Source: an uncultured Rhodospirillales bacterium
GTDB lineage: Bacteria > Pseudomonadota > Alphaproteobacteria > Kiloniellales > Kiloniellaceae
NCBI GenBank assembly: GCA_913060675.1
Contig: CAJXUS010000019.1
Location: forward strand, 1-64,000
Direction: 5' to 3'
DNA: 64,000 nt
Both the position numbers and the translations under genes were made by a program. The number at the start of each line of letters is the position of its first letter. Positions within the stretch are counted from its first letter, which is position 1. This document shows positions 32,734 through 42,072 of the stretch, one piece after another. The notes under the pieces are model-generated. The model did not search any database. It had not been told where the DNA came from and was given only the letters and a program-made list of their open reading frames with translations.

Positions 32734-33363
32734 ATGAGCGAAATCAATTCACTGATTAAAGGGTATCACGCATACCATACTGTAGACTATCGTCGCGATG
32801 AAGCGTTGTTACGCTCTCTCGCCGAAAAGGGACAATCCCCGAAAGCTATGGTTATCAGTTGTTGTGATTCTCGGGTTGAACCTTCTGCTGTGCTTGGGAG
32901 TATACCCGGCGACTTGTTTATGGTGCGAAACGTCGCCAACCTCGTCCCTCCCTTTGTCGCTGACAGCAAGCATCACGGTACTTCAGCAGCCTTGGAGTAT
33001 GCCATCACCCAATTGGAGATACCCAATATTATCATTCTTGGGCATGCCATGTGTGGCGGCATTAAAGCCTTAATCGATGGTTCAGTTGATACAGAGGACA
33101 ATAGCACCTTTATTTCCAACTGGATGTCGATTGCAAAAGAAGCCAAAAACAATACTGATTGCTGTGATCACGACAAAGAGAAATTTCAGCGTGATGTCGA
33201 GCAATCCTCCATTCTAAATTCCCTGAAAAATTTAATGACTTTTCCCTTTATAAAAGAACGGGTAGAGGATGGTCGGCTTGAGCTAAACGGATGGTATTTC
33301 GACTTCTCAACAGGGGAGCTGTTTGGTTACGATGAAGAACAGGATGCCTTCATCAACCTATAA
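32734..33363 (+). CDS. can: Beta-class carbonic anhydrase
   Basis: 209 residues. Interconverts CO2 and bicarbonate. Zinc ligands and catalytic dyad in VISCCDSRVEPS (Cys, Asp, Arg) and ILGHAMCGGIKAL (His, Cys). MVRNVANLVPP and HGTSAALEYAI complete the signature. AGGATGG is a fair ribosome site. It is transcribed alone and divergent from tag. Confidence 0.96.
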   Translation: MSEINSLIKGYHAYHTVDYRRDEALLRSLAEKGQSPKAMVISCCDSRVEPSAVLGSIPGDLFMVRNVANLVPPFVADSKHHGTSAALEYAITQLEIPNIIILGHAMCGGIKALIDGSVDTEDNSTFISNWMSIAKEAKNNTDCCDHDKEKFQRDVEQSSILNSLKNLMTFPFIKERVEDGRLELNGWYFDFSTGELFGYDEEQDAFINL

Positions 33364-33471
33364 TTCTTTTAAATGATTCTAAACGTTAACCTTTAATCAA
33401 ATTTATCGAGTCACTATAGCCTAAAGAAAAATAACTTTGGGGGTAGTACGTTTGCGCGTACTGCAGGGATA

Positions 33472-33864
33472 ATGGCTCTAGCAGAATTAGATAACATAAA
33501 AGGCCGCTCAGCACGGGAAGCCTATGATGCCGATAAAAAAAGTTCTTCAGATCTTTTTATAAAACATTATTTTGAGCGCATTTCACCCGAAGTTGCCGCA
33601 ACATTTACCGATGAGCAGAAACATGCCATCAAACTAATGTTTGGCGCACGCGGCTACGCCAAACACCCGGTTGAAGTCAGGCGTTCAATTCCCTTTGGCA
33701 GGAACAGGTTCTATCTGATTTTCTTACTCGGTCGCGAAAAACGAGCTTATGATAGACTTAAAACCGAAGGACAAGCCTCCGGATACATAGCCTACGCCCT
33801 TGCCAGTGCTTTCTGGCTTGCTCCAGCAATTATGCTTGCCGCGATTATTCACTTTCTGAACTGA
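33472..33864 (+). CDS. Unknown small protein with a C-terminal membrane helix
   Basis: 130 residues. I do not recognise the family. The first about 100 are soluble and mixed charge (FTDEQKHAIKLMFGARGYAKHPVEVRRSIPFGRNRFYLIFLLGREKRAYDRLKTEG). The last about 28 are a hydrophobic helix (SGYIAYALASAFWLAPAIMLAAIIHFLN), so it is probably tail-anchored. FGRNRFYLIFLLGREKR resembles a stretch found in small alphaproteobacterial membrane-associated proteins of unknown role. A hairpin AGTACG/CGTACT (33445-33462) sits just ahead of the start, and GCAGGG is the only ribosome-site candidate. Convergent with hldE. Confidence 0.65.
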   Translation: MALAELDNIKGRSAREAYDADKKSSSDLFIKHYFERISPEVAATFTDEQKHAIKLMFGARGYAKHPVEVRRSIPFGRNRFYLIFLLGREKRAYDRLKTEGQASGYIAYALASAFWLAPAIMLAAIIHFLN

Positions 33865-33892
33865 TCGCCTCTTTAGATTTAATCGAGTTTCC

Positions 33893-35389
33893 TCAGAGTT
33901 TACTCTTTTGAATACGCTCAACGGTACGCGTTGTTGAAAAGCCATCTTCAATATTTGCCAAAACGACCTTACCCCCATTTTTGAGGACAACATCGCCCCC
34001 TACGACTTGATCGATGGTGTAATCCGCGCCCTTAACCAAAACATCAGGTAAAATGGCTTCGATTAAAGACAATGGCGTGTCGTCGTCAAACAAAACAACC
34101 TGATCAACAATTTCAAGTGCGGCAAGTACAGTTGCACGCGACATTTCATTTTGAATAGGGCGGTTTTCACCTTTGTATCTTCTCACTGAAGCATCAGTGT
34201 TGAGGCCAACAATTAAACGGTCACACGCGGATTTTGATTGCTGGAGAGATGAAATATGCCCTGGATGCAATAGGTCGAAACTTCCATTGGTAAAGCCGAT
34301 TTTATAGCCGGCTTTACGCCATTGTCCGACGCGATGAATAACCGTTTCCAGCTCAGCAACTTTTCCTTGGGAAGATAACCCATTACGTGCGAGCAGAGCT
34401 TGTCTGATCTCGCTGCCATAGGCCACTGCAGTACCTGTTTTACCAACAACGATCCCCGCAGCTACATTTGCAAGGCAGGCAGCCTGTGTTAGCTCTATAC
34501 CCGCTGCGAGTGCAGCACCAAATACAGCGACAACTGTATCACCCGCCCCGGACACATCGAATACTTCTCTTGCTTCCGCATCCAAGTGCTCAACAAGGCC
34601 ATCTTCAGTGACCAGTGTCATGCCTTCTTCGCTACGGGTGGCGAGAATACCTTTGATACCACATGTCTTAATTAAATATCGACAAGCATCAACCACGGCA
34701 GCGTCACCATCAACAGGCATACCTGTCGCTTCGTGCAATTCACGACGATTAGGAGTTACAAAAGAAACACCCTTGTAGATACTGTAATCACGCCCCTTAG
34801 GATCAGCGATGATATGACAGCCTGCACTTAAGCCAGCCTGAATTATTTTCTGGAGGGTATCAGGCGTCAAAACGCCTTTACCGTAGTCAGATAGAATTAA
34901 AACCGGGGCATGAGATGCACATTCTTCAATTTTTGTAACGATCGCATTACACGTTTCAGCATTAAGCGGCGCACTCATTTCTCTATCGGCGCGGAGAAGT
35001 TGCTGGTTACTCGCAACAAATCGTTCTTTTATGGTCGTCTGTCGTCCCTGCTCAATAACAAGATCATGGGACGCACCACTGGTTTCAGCTTCTACAAGGT
35101 TACAGACTTCCTGACCAACTCCATCATCGCCGATCACAGCGACAAATTGCGTCGAAGCGCCAATTGCAGCGAGGTTTCGGAGCACATTACCCGATCCGCC
35201 CAACATCGAAACCTGCCGATCAATCTTTAAAACCGGGATCGGTCCTTCGGGGGAAATTCTCTCAACATGACCATATATAAATCGGTCTAACATCAGATCA
35301 CCAACAGTCTGCACCTTGGCGCCTGCTAAGTCATCAACGCGTGCAACAAGGTCGAGAAGGTCAATAGGAGCGGAAGTTTGTAAAATCAT
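33893..35389 (-). CDS. hldE: Bifunctional heptose-7-phosphate kinase / heptose-1-phosphate adenylyltransferase HldE
   Basis: About 498 residues, two domains as in E. coli HldE. Residues about 20-330 form a PfkB/ribokinase domain (GDLMLDRFIYGHVERISPEGPIPV, SMLGGSGNVLRNLAAIGA, DVSGAGDTVVAVF with the catalytic aspartate). Residues about 360-495 form a cytidylyltransferase-type domain (IGFTNGSFDLLHPGHISSLQQ, RLIVGLNTDASVRRYKG). It makes ADP-heptose for the LPS inner core. I use the ATG at 35389; a TTG seven codons upstream is in frame, and neither has a strong ribosome site. Confidence 0.95.
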   Translation of the reverse strand: MILQTSAPIDLLDLVARVDDLAGAKVQTVGDLMLDRFIYGHVERISPEGPIPVLKIDRQVSMLGGSGNVLRNLAAIGASTQFVAVIGDDGVGQEVCNLVEAETSGASHDLVIEQGRQTTIKERFVASNQQLLRADREMSAPLNAETCNAIVTKIEECASHAPVLILSDYGKGVLTPDTLQKIIQAGLSAGCHIIADPKGRDYSIYKGVSFVTPNRRELHEATGMPVDGDAAVVDACRYLIKTCGIKGILATRSEEGMTLVTEDGLVEHLDAEAREVFDVSGAGDTVVAVFGAALAAGIELTQAACLANVAAGIVVGKTGTAVAYGSEIRQALLARNGLSSQGKVAELETVIHRVGQWRKAGYKIGFTNGSFDLLHPGHISSLQQSKSACDRLIVGLNTDASVRRYKGENRPIQNEMSRATVLAALEIVDQVVLFDDDTPLSLIEAILPDVLVKGADYTIDQVVGGDVVLKNGGKVVLANIEDGFSTTRTVERIQKSKL

Positions 35390-35594
35390 TAAAGCTATAA
35401 CCAAGTTCAAAATTAATGCGTCTCTTTTGTGCTATCAAATGCCTCCTTGAGCAAGTATTTTGCTTAACTCGGCTTTATTTCTAGGGTTAAGTCTCACAAA
35501 AATCCGATGAAACTGATATTTACCCGTTGTTGAATTTCACTGATAAAGAAGAAATCTTGATGTTGTAAGATCCTTTATTGTTTGCATGAGTAAA

Positions 35595-36497
35595 TTAGCT
35601 ACCAGTTTGTGAATTTATAATGCTGTGTTTGGTTAAAAAATCGAGAAATAGTCGAATATGAGTAACTACGGCACGTTCTGAATAATATACCGCATAAATT
35701 GGTATGGGTTGCTGTTCAATTTTACCCGTAAGAACTGGCAATAGCTCTCCTCGCGTCAATTCTTGCTGCACTGTAAAGCTTGAAACACAGATAATGCCAT
35801 TATTGTAAACAGAGAGCTGCTTAAGGGTTTCACCATTATTTGCATGCATATGAGGCTTGATGGTAAGCCACTCCCCACTTTTCGTTTTTAACGGCCATGT
35901 GTTGAGAAACTTAGAATTAGAAAAACCAAGACACTTATGTGCCTCGAGATCATCTACGCCCAAAGGCTGTCCATATTGTTCCAAATAACTTGGCGATGCA
36001 TATAGGCCTCTATTTGTATATCCAATCTTTTTGGCCTTTAAACTAGAGTCCTTTAACTCTCCCACCCGAATAGCGACATCAACCTTATCTTGAATCAAAT
36101 CTGAAATAGCCTCATTACTTTCAAGGTTAATTTCTATTTTTGGATAACGTTCAATAAACTTAGAAATTATTGGTGCGATCACGTGTAAGGCAAACGGTGT
36201 TGCGGCATCAATCGTTAGCTGACCTTCGGGTTCTGTCTCATTCCCCCTAAAGTGAGAGAAAATTTCTTCAAAGCTATTAACCGTCATCGATGCTTGTTTT
36301 AACAGCCATTGCCCTTCGCTTGTTATGAGAATTTTGCGGGTCGTTCGATTAAAAAGAGTCGTTTTCAACCTGTTTTCAAGGTTTTTAATACTTCTACTCA
36401 CAACCGGAGGCGCAATATCCAAACGATTTGCAGCACCAACGAAACTTCCAGCTTCAGCAACCGCGATGAAAATTTTCAACTCATCCAATTTAATCAT
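35595..36497 (-). CDS. LysR-family regulator
   Basis: 300 residues from the ATG at 36497, which begins the usual LysR sequence MIKLDELKIFIAVAEAGSFVGAANRLDIAPPVVSRSIKNLE; the 22 codons upstream are untypical. Helix-turn-helix about 18-37, then the effector domain (GQLTIDAATPFALHVIAPIISKFIERYPKIEINLE, like the DsdC/PgrR-type group). Divergent from the ahpD-like gene, so it probably regulates that and the cupin gene. GC content is visibly lower than in the neighbours. Confidence 0.85.
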   Translation of the reverse strand: MIKLDELKIFIAVAEAGSFVGAANRLDIAPPVVSRSIKNLENRLKTTLFNRTTRKILITSEGQWLLKQASMTVNSFEEIFSHFRGNETEPEGQLTIDAATPFALHVIAPIISKFIERYPKIEINLESNEAISDLIQDKVDVAIRVGELKDSSLKAKKIGYTNRGLYASPSYLEQYGQPLGVDDLEAHKCLGFSNSKFLNTWPLKTKSGEWLTIKPHMHANNGETLKQLSVYNNGIICVSSFTVQQELTRGELLPVLTGKIEQQPIPIYAVYYSERAVVTHIRLFLDFLTKHSIINSQTGS

Positions 36498-36616
36498 GAA
36501 AAAATCTTTATTAATGCAAATATGGCAACAATAACATAGCAAAGAATACATTTTTGTCAGCAATTAAACTGTTTAACAAATCTCCTACATTTCATACCTA
36601 TTTGGAGATTAAAAAC

Positions 36617-37045
36617 ATGAACAGAGTTGCAATTCACAATATTCAACCTGCCGCTTATCAAGCGATGTTTGGGCTTGAAAAATATCTCGAAACGGTCGAC
36701 TTATCTGGTCAACTGTTAGAGCTGATCAAGACCCGCGCATCCCAAATTAATGGGTGTGCATACTGCATTCAAATGCATTCAAAAGCCGCTCAGAAACAAA
36801 ACGAAACGATCGACCGACTGTTTGCTCTTCCTGCATGGAAAGAGTCTGATTTGTTCACAGATGAGGAACGTTCAGCTCTCGCCTTAACCGAAGAAGTTAC
36901 TCTGATATCTCGCCACGGAGTAAGTGATGCTGTTTATAGAGATATCGAAAAGCACTTTAATGAAGTGCAAACGGCTCAACTGATTATGGCAATTACCATT
37001 ATAAATGCATGGAACCGTATTGCCGTAACAACTCACGCTCAATAA
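36617..37045 (+). CDS. AhpD-like carboxymuconolactone decarboxylase-family protein
   Basis: 142 residues. The AhpD core motif INGCAYCIQMHSKAA contains the CxxC and histidine of the alkylhydroperoxidase-D active site. YLETVDLSGQLLELIKTRAS and MAITIINAWNRIAV are the flanking family helices. It probably reduces peroxides or acts as a small thiol redox enzyme. I start at 36617, nine bases after GGAG (36604-36607); the longer frame from 36554 has no ribosome site. Divergent from the LysR gene and followed 28 bases later by the cupin gene. Confidence 0.88.
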   Translation: MNRVAIHNIQPAAYQAMFGLEKYLETVDLSGQLLELIKTRASQINGCAYCIQMHSKAAQKQNETIDRLFALPAWKESDLFTDEERSALALTEEVTLISRHGVSDAVYRDIEKHFNEVQTAQLIMAITIINAWNRIAVTTHAQ

Positions 37046-37073
37046 GCCTCGCCTATATAGAAAGAAAACGAAC

Positions 37074-37499
37074 ATGCGATCGATATCATTTTTTTCAGCG
37101 ATTATGTTCACTCTTGGCCTTTGGCTTGTGCAAAGTACAGCAACGGCACATGAAACTAATAATGGTGTTAGTCGACAGTTATTATTTAATCAGCCACTCT
37201 CAAATGTACCTGACCACAATTTTACAGCTATTACTGTACAGCTTGACCCAGGCAACATATCCCCAGCACACACACATGAAGCCTTTGTATTTGTTCATGT
37301 ATTGACAGGTAAAGTGCGAAGCCAACTCAACAGTGCTAAACCAATAGACTATGTCACTGGTGATAGTTGGATTGAACCCCCAGGTTCTGTTCACACTCTG
37401 ACGCAAAATTTAAACGATAAGGAAATCGCAAAATTACTCGTTATTTTCGTCAGTAAAGACGGCAGCAAATTAACCACATCGGGAACAATCAGCCAATAG
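37074..37499 (+). CDS. Periplasmic cupin-domain protein
   Basis: 141 residues with an N-terminal signal peptide (hydrophobic to about residue 23, cut near ATAHE). The rest is a single cupin: ITVQLDPGNISPAHTHEAFVFVHVLTGKV carries the metal-binding HTHE residues, and GDSWIEPPGSVHTL carries the second cupin motif with its histidine. Metal-dependent function is likely but the substrate is unknown. Second gene of the ahpD-cupin pair; AGAAAG lies before the ATG. Confidence 0.82.
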   Translation: MRSISFFSAIMFTLGLWLVQSTATAHETNNGVSRQLLFNQPLSNVPDHNFTAITVQLDPGNISPAHTHEAFVFVHVLTGKVRSQLNSAKPIDYVTGDSWIEPPGSVHTLTQNLNDKEIAKLLVIFVSKDGSKLTTSGTISQ

Positions 37500-37611
37500 T
37501 ACGGCTCGAAATCAATTCCCGCCTCAAAGCATCAAAATTGGGGCGGGAGCCCCCTAGTTCCCCACCAAGAAGTATTTACACCTTTGTTTTACCCTAAAAC
37601 AGTACAATATT

Positions 37612-37641
37612 AGAGTAATAACAAGATATTACTCTCTTTTA
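37612..37641 (+). terminator. Intrinsic terminator after the ahpD-cupin pair
   Basis: AGAGTAATA (37612-37620) and TATTACTCT (37627-37635) form a perfect nine-base stem with a six-base loop, followed by CTTTT. It lies 112 bases after the cupin stop. A small GTTTTA/TAAAAC hairpin lies just upstream. Confidence 0.65.
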
Positions 37642-37785
37642 TCTTGGACTCTGGCCCCTCATCTTTATGAACAAAAATAGATAAAAAACCTTCTAAAAAA
37701 ATAGGGTTAACGAACTTTGAAGACTCTTCTCTGTATTAATGGTACATGCAATGGTTCAATTTAGGACGTAATGTAGCCAGCTCTC

Positions 37786-39111
37786 ATGAATAATTCTTTT
37801 TCAAACAGCTCTCCCGAAGGCCAATTCAATCAAGAAAAGGTCTTTCTCGATTTCGTAAAACGCATTGGAAAACAAACTGATGGCCGCAGAGCCGTGCATG
37901 TGCACCTTTCTCGGTTACGTCCCTATCACCAACGTGATCATCACTTACGTATAGCTCAAAATGCTTGCGAAGATCTCATTGCGAAGTTTTCAGGCACACT
38001 GTTTCGTTTATATAACAATGATCTGATTTTGTTTACGACCAACGCCACGGTTTCTCAGATTGATGAAACAATTTTGCGGCTTAGATATCTTTTCAGTGAC
38101 GATCCAATGCTGGCGGGTGATTACAATCTGGACGCCGACCAATTTTGCACGTGGTTTGATCTGGAACGTGAGTACGCCGACCTTATTGCACTCGCAATCC
38201 AGAAGAATGAAGAGCTGGAAACACAAAGACGTAGAGAAAAGGCTGAAGCTATTGCTTCTCTCAGTGGGAAACCACAGGAAAAACCAACTACGCCTTTATT
38301 ACCTTCCCATTTAGCGATCGTCGCTAAGGCTATTGATCAAGCCGATTTATCAAGCCTGATGAAAAGACAGGCCATCTACTTAGTCAATGAAGGACAAAAA
38401 CCTGAAGGACTTTTCAATGAACTCTTCTTTTCGATTGATCAGCTTCAAAAAACATTGTTACCAACACATAATTTGCTCTCTAATCGCTGGCTTTTTCAGG
38501 ATTTAACCCGTTATCTTGATAAAAGAATGCTTGTTATTTTACGGCAAAATGATGATTCCACTCTCTCACGTTCCTATAGTCTAAACCTGAATGTCGCAAC
38601 GTCCTTGTCCGAGGAATTTTTGAAACTCGACCAAGCACTCGGCGATGCGGCAAGACGATCTATCGTTATTGAGTTTCAACTTCTTGACGTTTTTTCCGAT
38701 GTAGGAAGTTTCACTTTTGCCCGGGATTTTTTAAAAGAGCGAGGCTACAAAATTTGCCTTGATGGGATCACCCACCTGTCCCTACCAATGGTTGATCGCC
38801 GAAAAATGGGATTTGATTTGGTAAAATTACAATGGAACCAGGACTTAACAAAATTCCTGGATACGCCCCGGGGTGATGAAATCCGAGCGACTGTAAAAGG
38901 TGTCGACCCTAACAGAATGATCCTATGCCATTGTGGTGCTGAAGAAGCCATGACCACAGCTCAGGATCTTGGCATTAAGCTCATGCAGGGATTTTACATC
39001 GACAAATTTGTTAAAGCCTGGAAACGTTCGGCATCAGAAAAGTCACAAAATCTTGCCGATGCAATGGGGCGGCATAGAGCAGAAACAGATCAAACCACGG
39101 AAGATAGCTGA
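37786..39111 (+). CDS. Degenerate GGDEF/EAL-domain protein
   Basis: 441 residues, soluble. The C-terminal third follows the fold of EAL c-di-GMP phosphodiesterases: IVIEFQLLDVFSD, then LKERGYKICLDGITHLSLP, GFDLVKLQW, MILCHCGAEEAM and DLGIKLMQGFYID, where the family has EAL, DDFG, KID, EGVE and QGY. The metal- and substrate-binding residues are mostly replaced (DDFG reads DGIT), so it is probably not catalytic. The N-terminal part (about 30-120, LIAKFSGTLFRLYNNDLILFTT) looks like a remnant GGDEF fold lacking the GGDEF motif. A charged helical linker (about 128-160) joins them. It may be a nucleotide-sensing or scaffold protein. Convergent with regA. Confidence 0.7.
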   Translation: MNNSFSNSSPEGQFNQEKVFLDFVKRIGKQTDGRRAVHVHLSRLRPYHQRDHHLRIAQNACEDLIAKFSGTLFRLYNNDLILFTTNATVSQIDETILRLRYLFSDDPMLAGDYNLDADQFCTWFDLEREYADLIALAIQKNEELETQRRREKAEAIASLSGKPQEKPTTPLLPSHLAIVAKAIDQADLSSLMKRQAIYLVNEGQKPEGLFNELFFSIDQLQKTLLPTHNLLSNRWLFQDLTRYLDKRMLVILRQNDDSTLSRSYSLNLNVATSLSEEFLKLDQALGDAARRSIVIEFQLLDVFSDVGSFTFARDFLKERGYKICLDGITHLSLPMVDRRKMGFDLVKLQWNQDLTKFLDTPRGDEIRATVKGVDPNRMILCHCGAEEAMTTAQDLGIKLMQGFYIDKFVKAWKRSASEKSQNLADAMGRHRAETDQTTEDS

Positions 39112-39165
39112 GTATTCTAACGATACATTCTGACTAAACTGACCACAGGCTAATCATTGCCTCTG

Positions 39166-39720
39166 CTAAGCATGGGGTGCGTATTTCGCCAATATACGCT
39201 GAAGTGTGCGGCGATGCATCCGTAGGCGACGCGCCGTTTCAGATACATTTCTATCGCATTGCTCATACACTCTTTGGATATGTTCCCAACGCACCCGATC
39301 GGCCGTCATCGGTAATTCTGGCGGTGGCGGCATATCTCCGTTTGCACCTGACTGGAGGAGTGTTGCAGCAACTTGGTCAGGGTCAGCTGGCTTAGGCAGA
39401 TAATCTAAGGCTCCAACTTTAACTGCAGCCACAGCCGTTGCAATATTTCCATAACCAGTGAGAACAACAACACGGGCATCCTTAGAGGTCTCATGGATAG
39501 CTTTCACAACATCAAGCCCACTACCGTCCTGCAACCGTAAATCAACGACGGCATATTCTTGATTTTCTGAGTTTGCCAATCTAATGCCATCGGCTACAGA
39601 ATTTGCGACCGTAACTTCAAAACCACGACGTTCCATAGCTCTCGATAACCGCTCAGCAAAGCGTTCATCGTCATCAACAATAAGCAGTTTTTTAACTTCG
39701 GCTTCTTGTGAATCCGGCAT
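39166..39720 (-). CDS. regA: Redox response regulator RegA/ActR/PrrA
   Basis: 184 residues. Receiver domain 1-125 with acidic pocket LIVDDDERF, phosphorylation aspartate in VVDLRLQDGSG, and VVLTGYGNIATAV and LPKPAD (switch Thr and Lys). A proline hinge (MPPPPELPMTADRVRWEHIQRVYEQ) and the FIS-type helix-turn-helix NVSETARRLRMHRRTLQRILAK are nearly invariant in RegA/ActR. A global regulator of redox, CO2, N2 and oxidase genes. It lies 108 bases downstream of regB on the same strand. Confidence 0.95.
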   Translation of the reverse strand: MPDSQEAEVKKLLIVDDDERFAERLSRAMERRGFEVTVANSVADGIRLANSENQEYAVVDLRLQDGSGLDVVKAIHETSKDARVVVLTGYGNIATAVAAVKVGALDYLPKPADPDQVAATLLQSGANGDMPPPPELPMTADRVRWEHIQRVYEQCDRNVSETARRLRMHRRTLQRILAKYAPHA

Positions 39721-39828
39721 TACTTGTTCACCCCTAGATAATACGTGTTTTTTTAGTTGTTATCTTATTTTAAGCACAGTGTCCCTGTTGGTCAAAGCAC
39801 CAAATGTCTAAGCAGATCTGCAAAATGA

Positions 39829-41175
39829 TCATGCTTGATTTACAACGGCTTCTAACCGTTGCCGCGGCCATACAATGTTAACCACCGCCCCCCCCTGTAA
39901 ATGGTTCGAATAGGTCACCTTCCCCCCCGTACGGGCCAGAAGAGTGGTTGCGATAAAAACCCCCAACCCCATATGTTCACCGTCTTCTTCTTTCCGGGCT
40001 GTAATTGTTTTTTGAGTCTGGTCTCGGTTTGCAATCAGAGGATCACCCAATCTTCCCAGAATTTGAGGGTCAAATCCCGGACCATCGTCATGTAGGCTTA
40101 AAGTGATCGTTCGATTGTCCCAGGAAACGGATATATCAACTTTCTCGTGAGCAAACTGAATAGCATTTTGAGCAAAGAGACCCAGGCTATGTAAAATCTC
40201 TGGACTACGTAACACCATTGGATGCTCGCCCTCTCCTTTACCCTTTGGGTTGGAAGTGATCGAAGTCTTGATTTCAGGCTTTTCGTAGGGATCTACCGCC
40301 GCCTCAATCAAACTTACGATCGGTATAATATTGTAGGGGTCTCCACCATCTTCTTCAGGCCAAGCTGACAAGTTTTGTAAGATCTCACGGCATCTCAAGA
40401 TTTCACTGATAAGAAGCTCTACATCAGGTAAATATATATCATCCGGCGGGAGCTCTTCTTTCATCTCCTTGGCAACCACAAGCATTGTGCCCAGAGGACT
40501 TCCTAATTCATGTGCCGCCGCCGCAGCAAGCCCCCCCAGTGCGGACAGTTTTTGCTCTCGCGCCAAGGCCATTTGGGACGCCATCAAGGCCATGCCCATA
40601 GAGCGCGCTTCCTGTGTCAAAGACGATACATACACCGCCAAAAATATTGCTGTAAAAACAAGGGCAGCCCAAAGTCCATAGAGATATAAGGAGTGTAAAA
40701 AAAAGCTTCCCTCTGGCCAAGGTAAAGGAGAGTACCAAAAGACATTAATCGTTACCGCAACAATGGCAAGCAAGCTAAGAAAAAGAGTACTACGACGTGT
40801 TAAAATTGATGCAGAGACGGTAACAGGACCTAAAATTAATATTGAAAATGGATTGGTCAGTCCCCCGGTCAATGAGAGCAAAACCGAAACCTGTACCAAG
40901 TCAAATGCCAAAGCCATAGTCGCTTCCTTGTTTCGCAACCAGGAAGACGCCGGCCTTGTTGCAATTTGAGCAACATTAAGAACACCGGATAGAAATACAA
41001 CAAACAACGCCGGGATAAGAGGGAGCTCAAGTCCCAATCCAAAATGAGCGGTTAGCAAGGCTACGGTTTGACCACACAACGCCATCCACCGTATAAAAAC
41101 CAGGGTCCGTAAACGCACTCGGCCTTGTTCTGGTTGTAGGCCCATTTCTGGCTCAAGTTTGAAAGAAGTGTTCAA
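39829..41175 (-). CDS. regB: Redox sensor histidine kinase RegB/ActS/PrrB
   Basis: 448 residues. Six membrane helices (about 25-185) with the quinone-binding GGLTNPFSILILGPVTV between two of them. The kinase region has the H-box AAAAHELGSPLGTMLVVAKEM, then LLISEILRCREIL, which carries the redox-sensing cysteine known in RegB, and the ATPase motifs FAQNAIQFA, DDGPGFDP and GLGVFIATTLL. It autophosphorylates in response to quinone redox state and phosphorylates RegA. Divergent from the ABC-2 transporter operon. Confidence 0.95.
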   Translation of the reverse strand: MNTSFKLEPEMGLQPEQGRVRLRTLVFIRWMALCGQTVALLTAHFGLGLELPLIPALFVVFLSGVLNVAQIATRPASSWLRNKEATMALAFDLVQVSVLLSLTGGLTNPFSILILGPVTVSASILTRRSTLFLSLLAIVAVTINVFWYSPLPWPEGSFFLHSLYLYGLWAALVFTAIFLAVYVSSLTQEARSMGMALMASQMALAREQKLSALGGLAAAAAHELGSPLGTMLVVAKEMKEELPPDDIYLPDVELLISEILRCREILQNLSAWPEEDGGDPYNIIPIVSLIEAAVDPYEKPEIKTSITSNPKGKGEGEHPMVLRSPEILHSLGLFAQNAIQFAHEKVDISVSWDNRTITLSLHDDGPGFDPQILGRLGDPLIANRDQTQKTITARKEEDGEHMGLGVFIATTLLARTGGKVTYSNHLQGGAVVNIVWPRQRLEAVVNQA

Positions 41176-41281
41176 TTTTCCCCACCTTGTTTCATAATTG
41201 GCATTACTTGTTTTGTAGTAGATATCACTCTCATGGTAAAACAGAACAAGAATTGTTTTTGAAATCTGCTATATTATCAAA

Positions 41282-42070
41282 ATGATACAACCATCCATTG
41301 ATGTTAAAAATCTCAGTAAAGCTTATGACGATGTCCTCGCCGTAAAGTCGATTTCGTTTTCAATCAAGGCAGGCGAAACCGTTGCCCTGCTTGGCGGAAA
41401 TGGGGCAGGTAAAACCACAACAATTTCGATGCTTTTGGGAATTTTACTACCGACAGCCGGGAGCATACGATTACTGGGCGAAGACATTATCGAAAATCGT
41501 TTTCGGGTCATGCACAGAATCAACTTTTCATCACCTTACGTTGATCTACCTAGGCGGTTGACCGTCCGGCAAAACTTGATGTTTTTCTGTAGACTTTACG
41601 GTATCGTCAACGCCAAAGAGCGTATTATGGTTCTCTGTGAAGAACTTGACCTATATGAATTTATTGACCGTCCTACGGGAAGCTTATCGTCGGGCCAAAA
41701 GACCCGTGTCTCTGTTGCCAAAGCTCTTGTGAATGAACCTGAAATCCTACTACTGGATGAACCAACAGCTTCTCTTGACCCCGATACTGCCGACTGGGTA
41801 CGGAGTTACCTCAAGGACTATCAGTCCCGCAAACAGGCGGCTATTTTGCTGGCATCGCACAACATGTCAGAAGTTGAACGCATTTGTGACAATGTGCTTA
41901 TGATGAAATTGGGGAGGATTGTTGACCAAGGAACACCCTCTGAACTTCTGCATCGATATAGTCGAACCAATTTAGAAGAGGTGTTTTTGGATATTGCCCG
42001 CGATCGTGCCAGTCCTGATATCCAAGATGGTGATCCACCAAGAGACAACTTAGAGCTGGGAGATCTTTGA
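41282..42070 (+). CDS. ABC-2-type exporter ATPase
   Basis: 262 residues. Walker A GGNGAGKTTTISMLL, Q-loop region RINFSSPYVDLPRRLTV, signature GSLSSGQKTRVSVAKAL, Walker B LLLDEPTASLDP and switch histidine LLASHNMSEVER. It resembles NodI/DrrA-type ATPases of ABC-2 exporters. Works with the permease encoded directly after. The substrate cannot be told. Divergent from regB. Confidence 0.9.
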   Translation: MIQPSIDVKNLSKAYDDVLAVKSISFSIKAGETVALLGGNGAGKTTTISMLLGILLPTAGSIRLLGEDIIENRFRVMHRINFSSPYVDLPRRLTVRQNLMFFCRLYGIVNAKERIMVLCEELDLYEFIDRPTGSLSSGQKTRVSVAKALVNEPEILLLDEPTASLDPDTADWVRSYLKDYQSRKQAAILLASHNMSEVERICDNVLMMKLGRIVDQGTPSELLHRYSRTNLEEVFLDIARDRASPDIQDGDPPRDNLELGDL

Positions 42071-42072
42071 AG

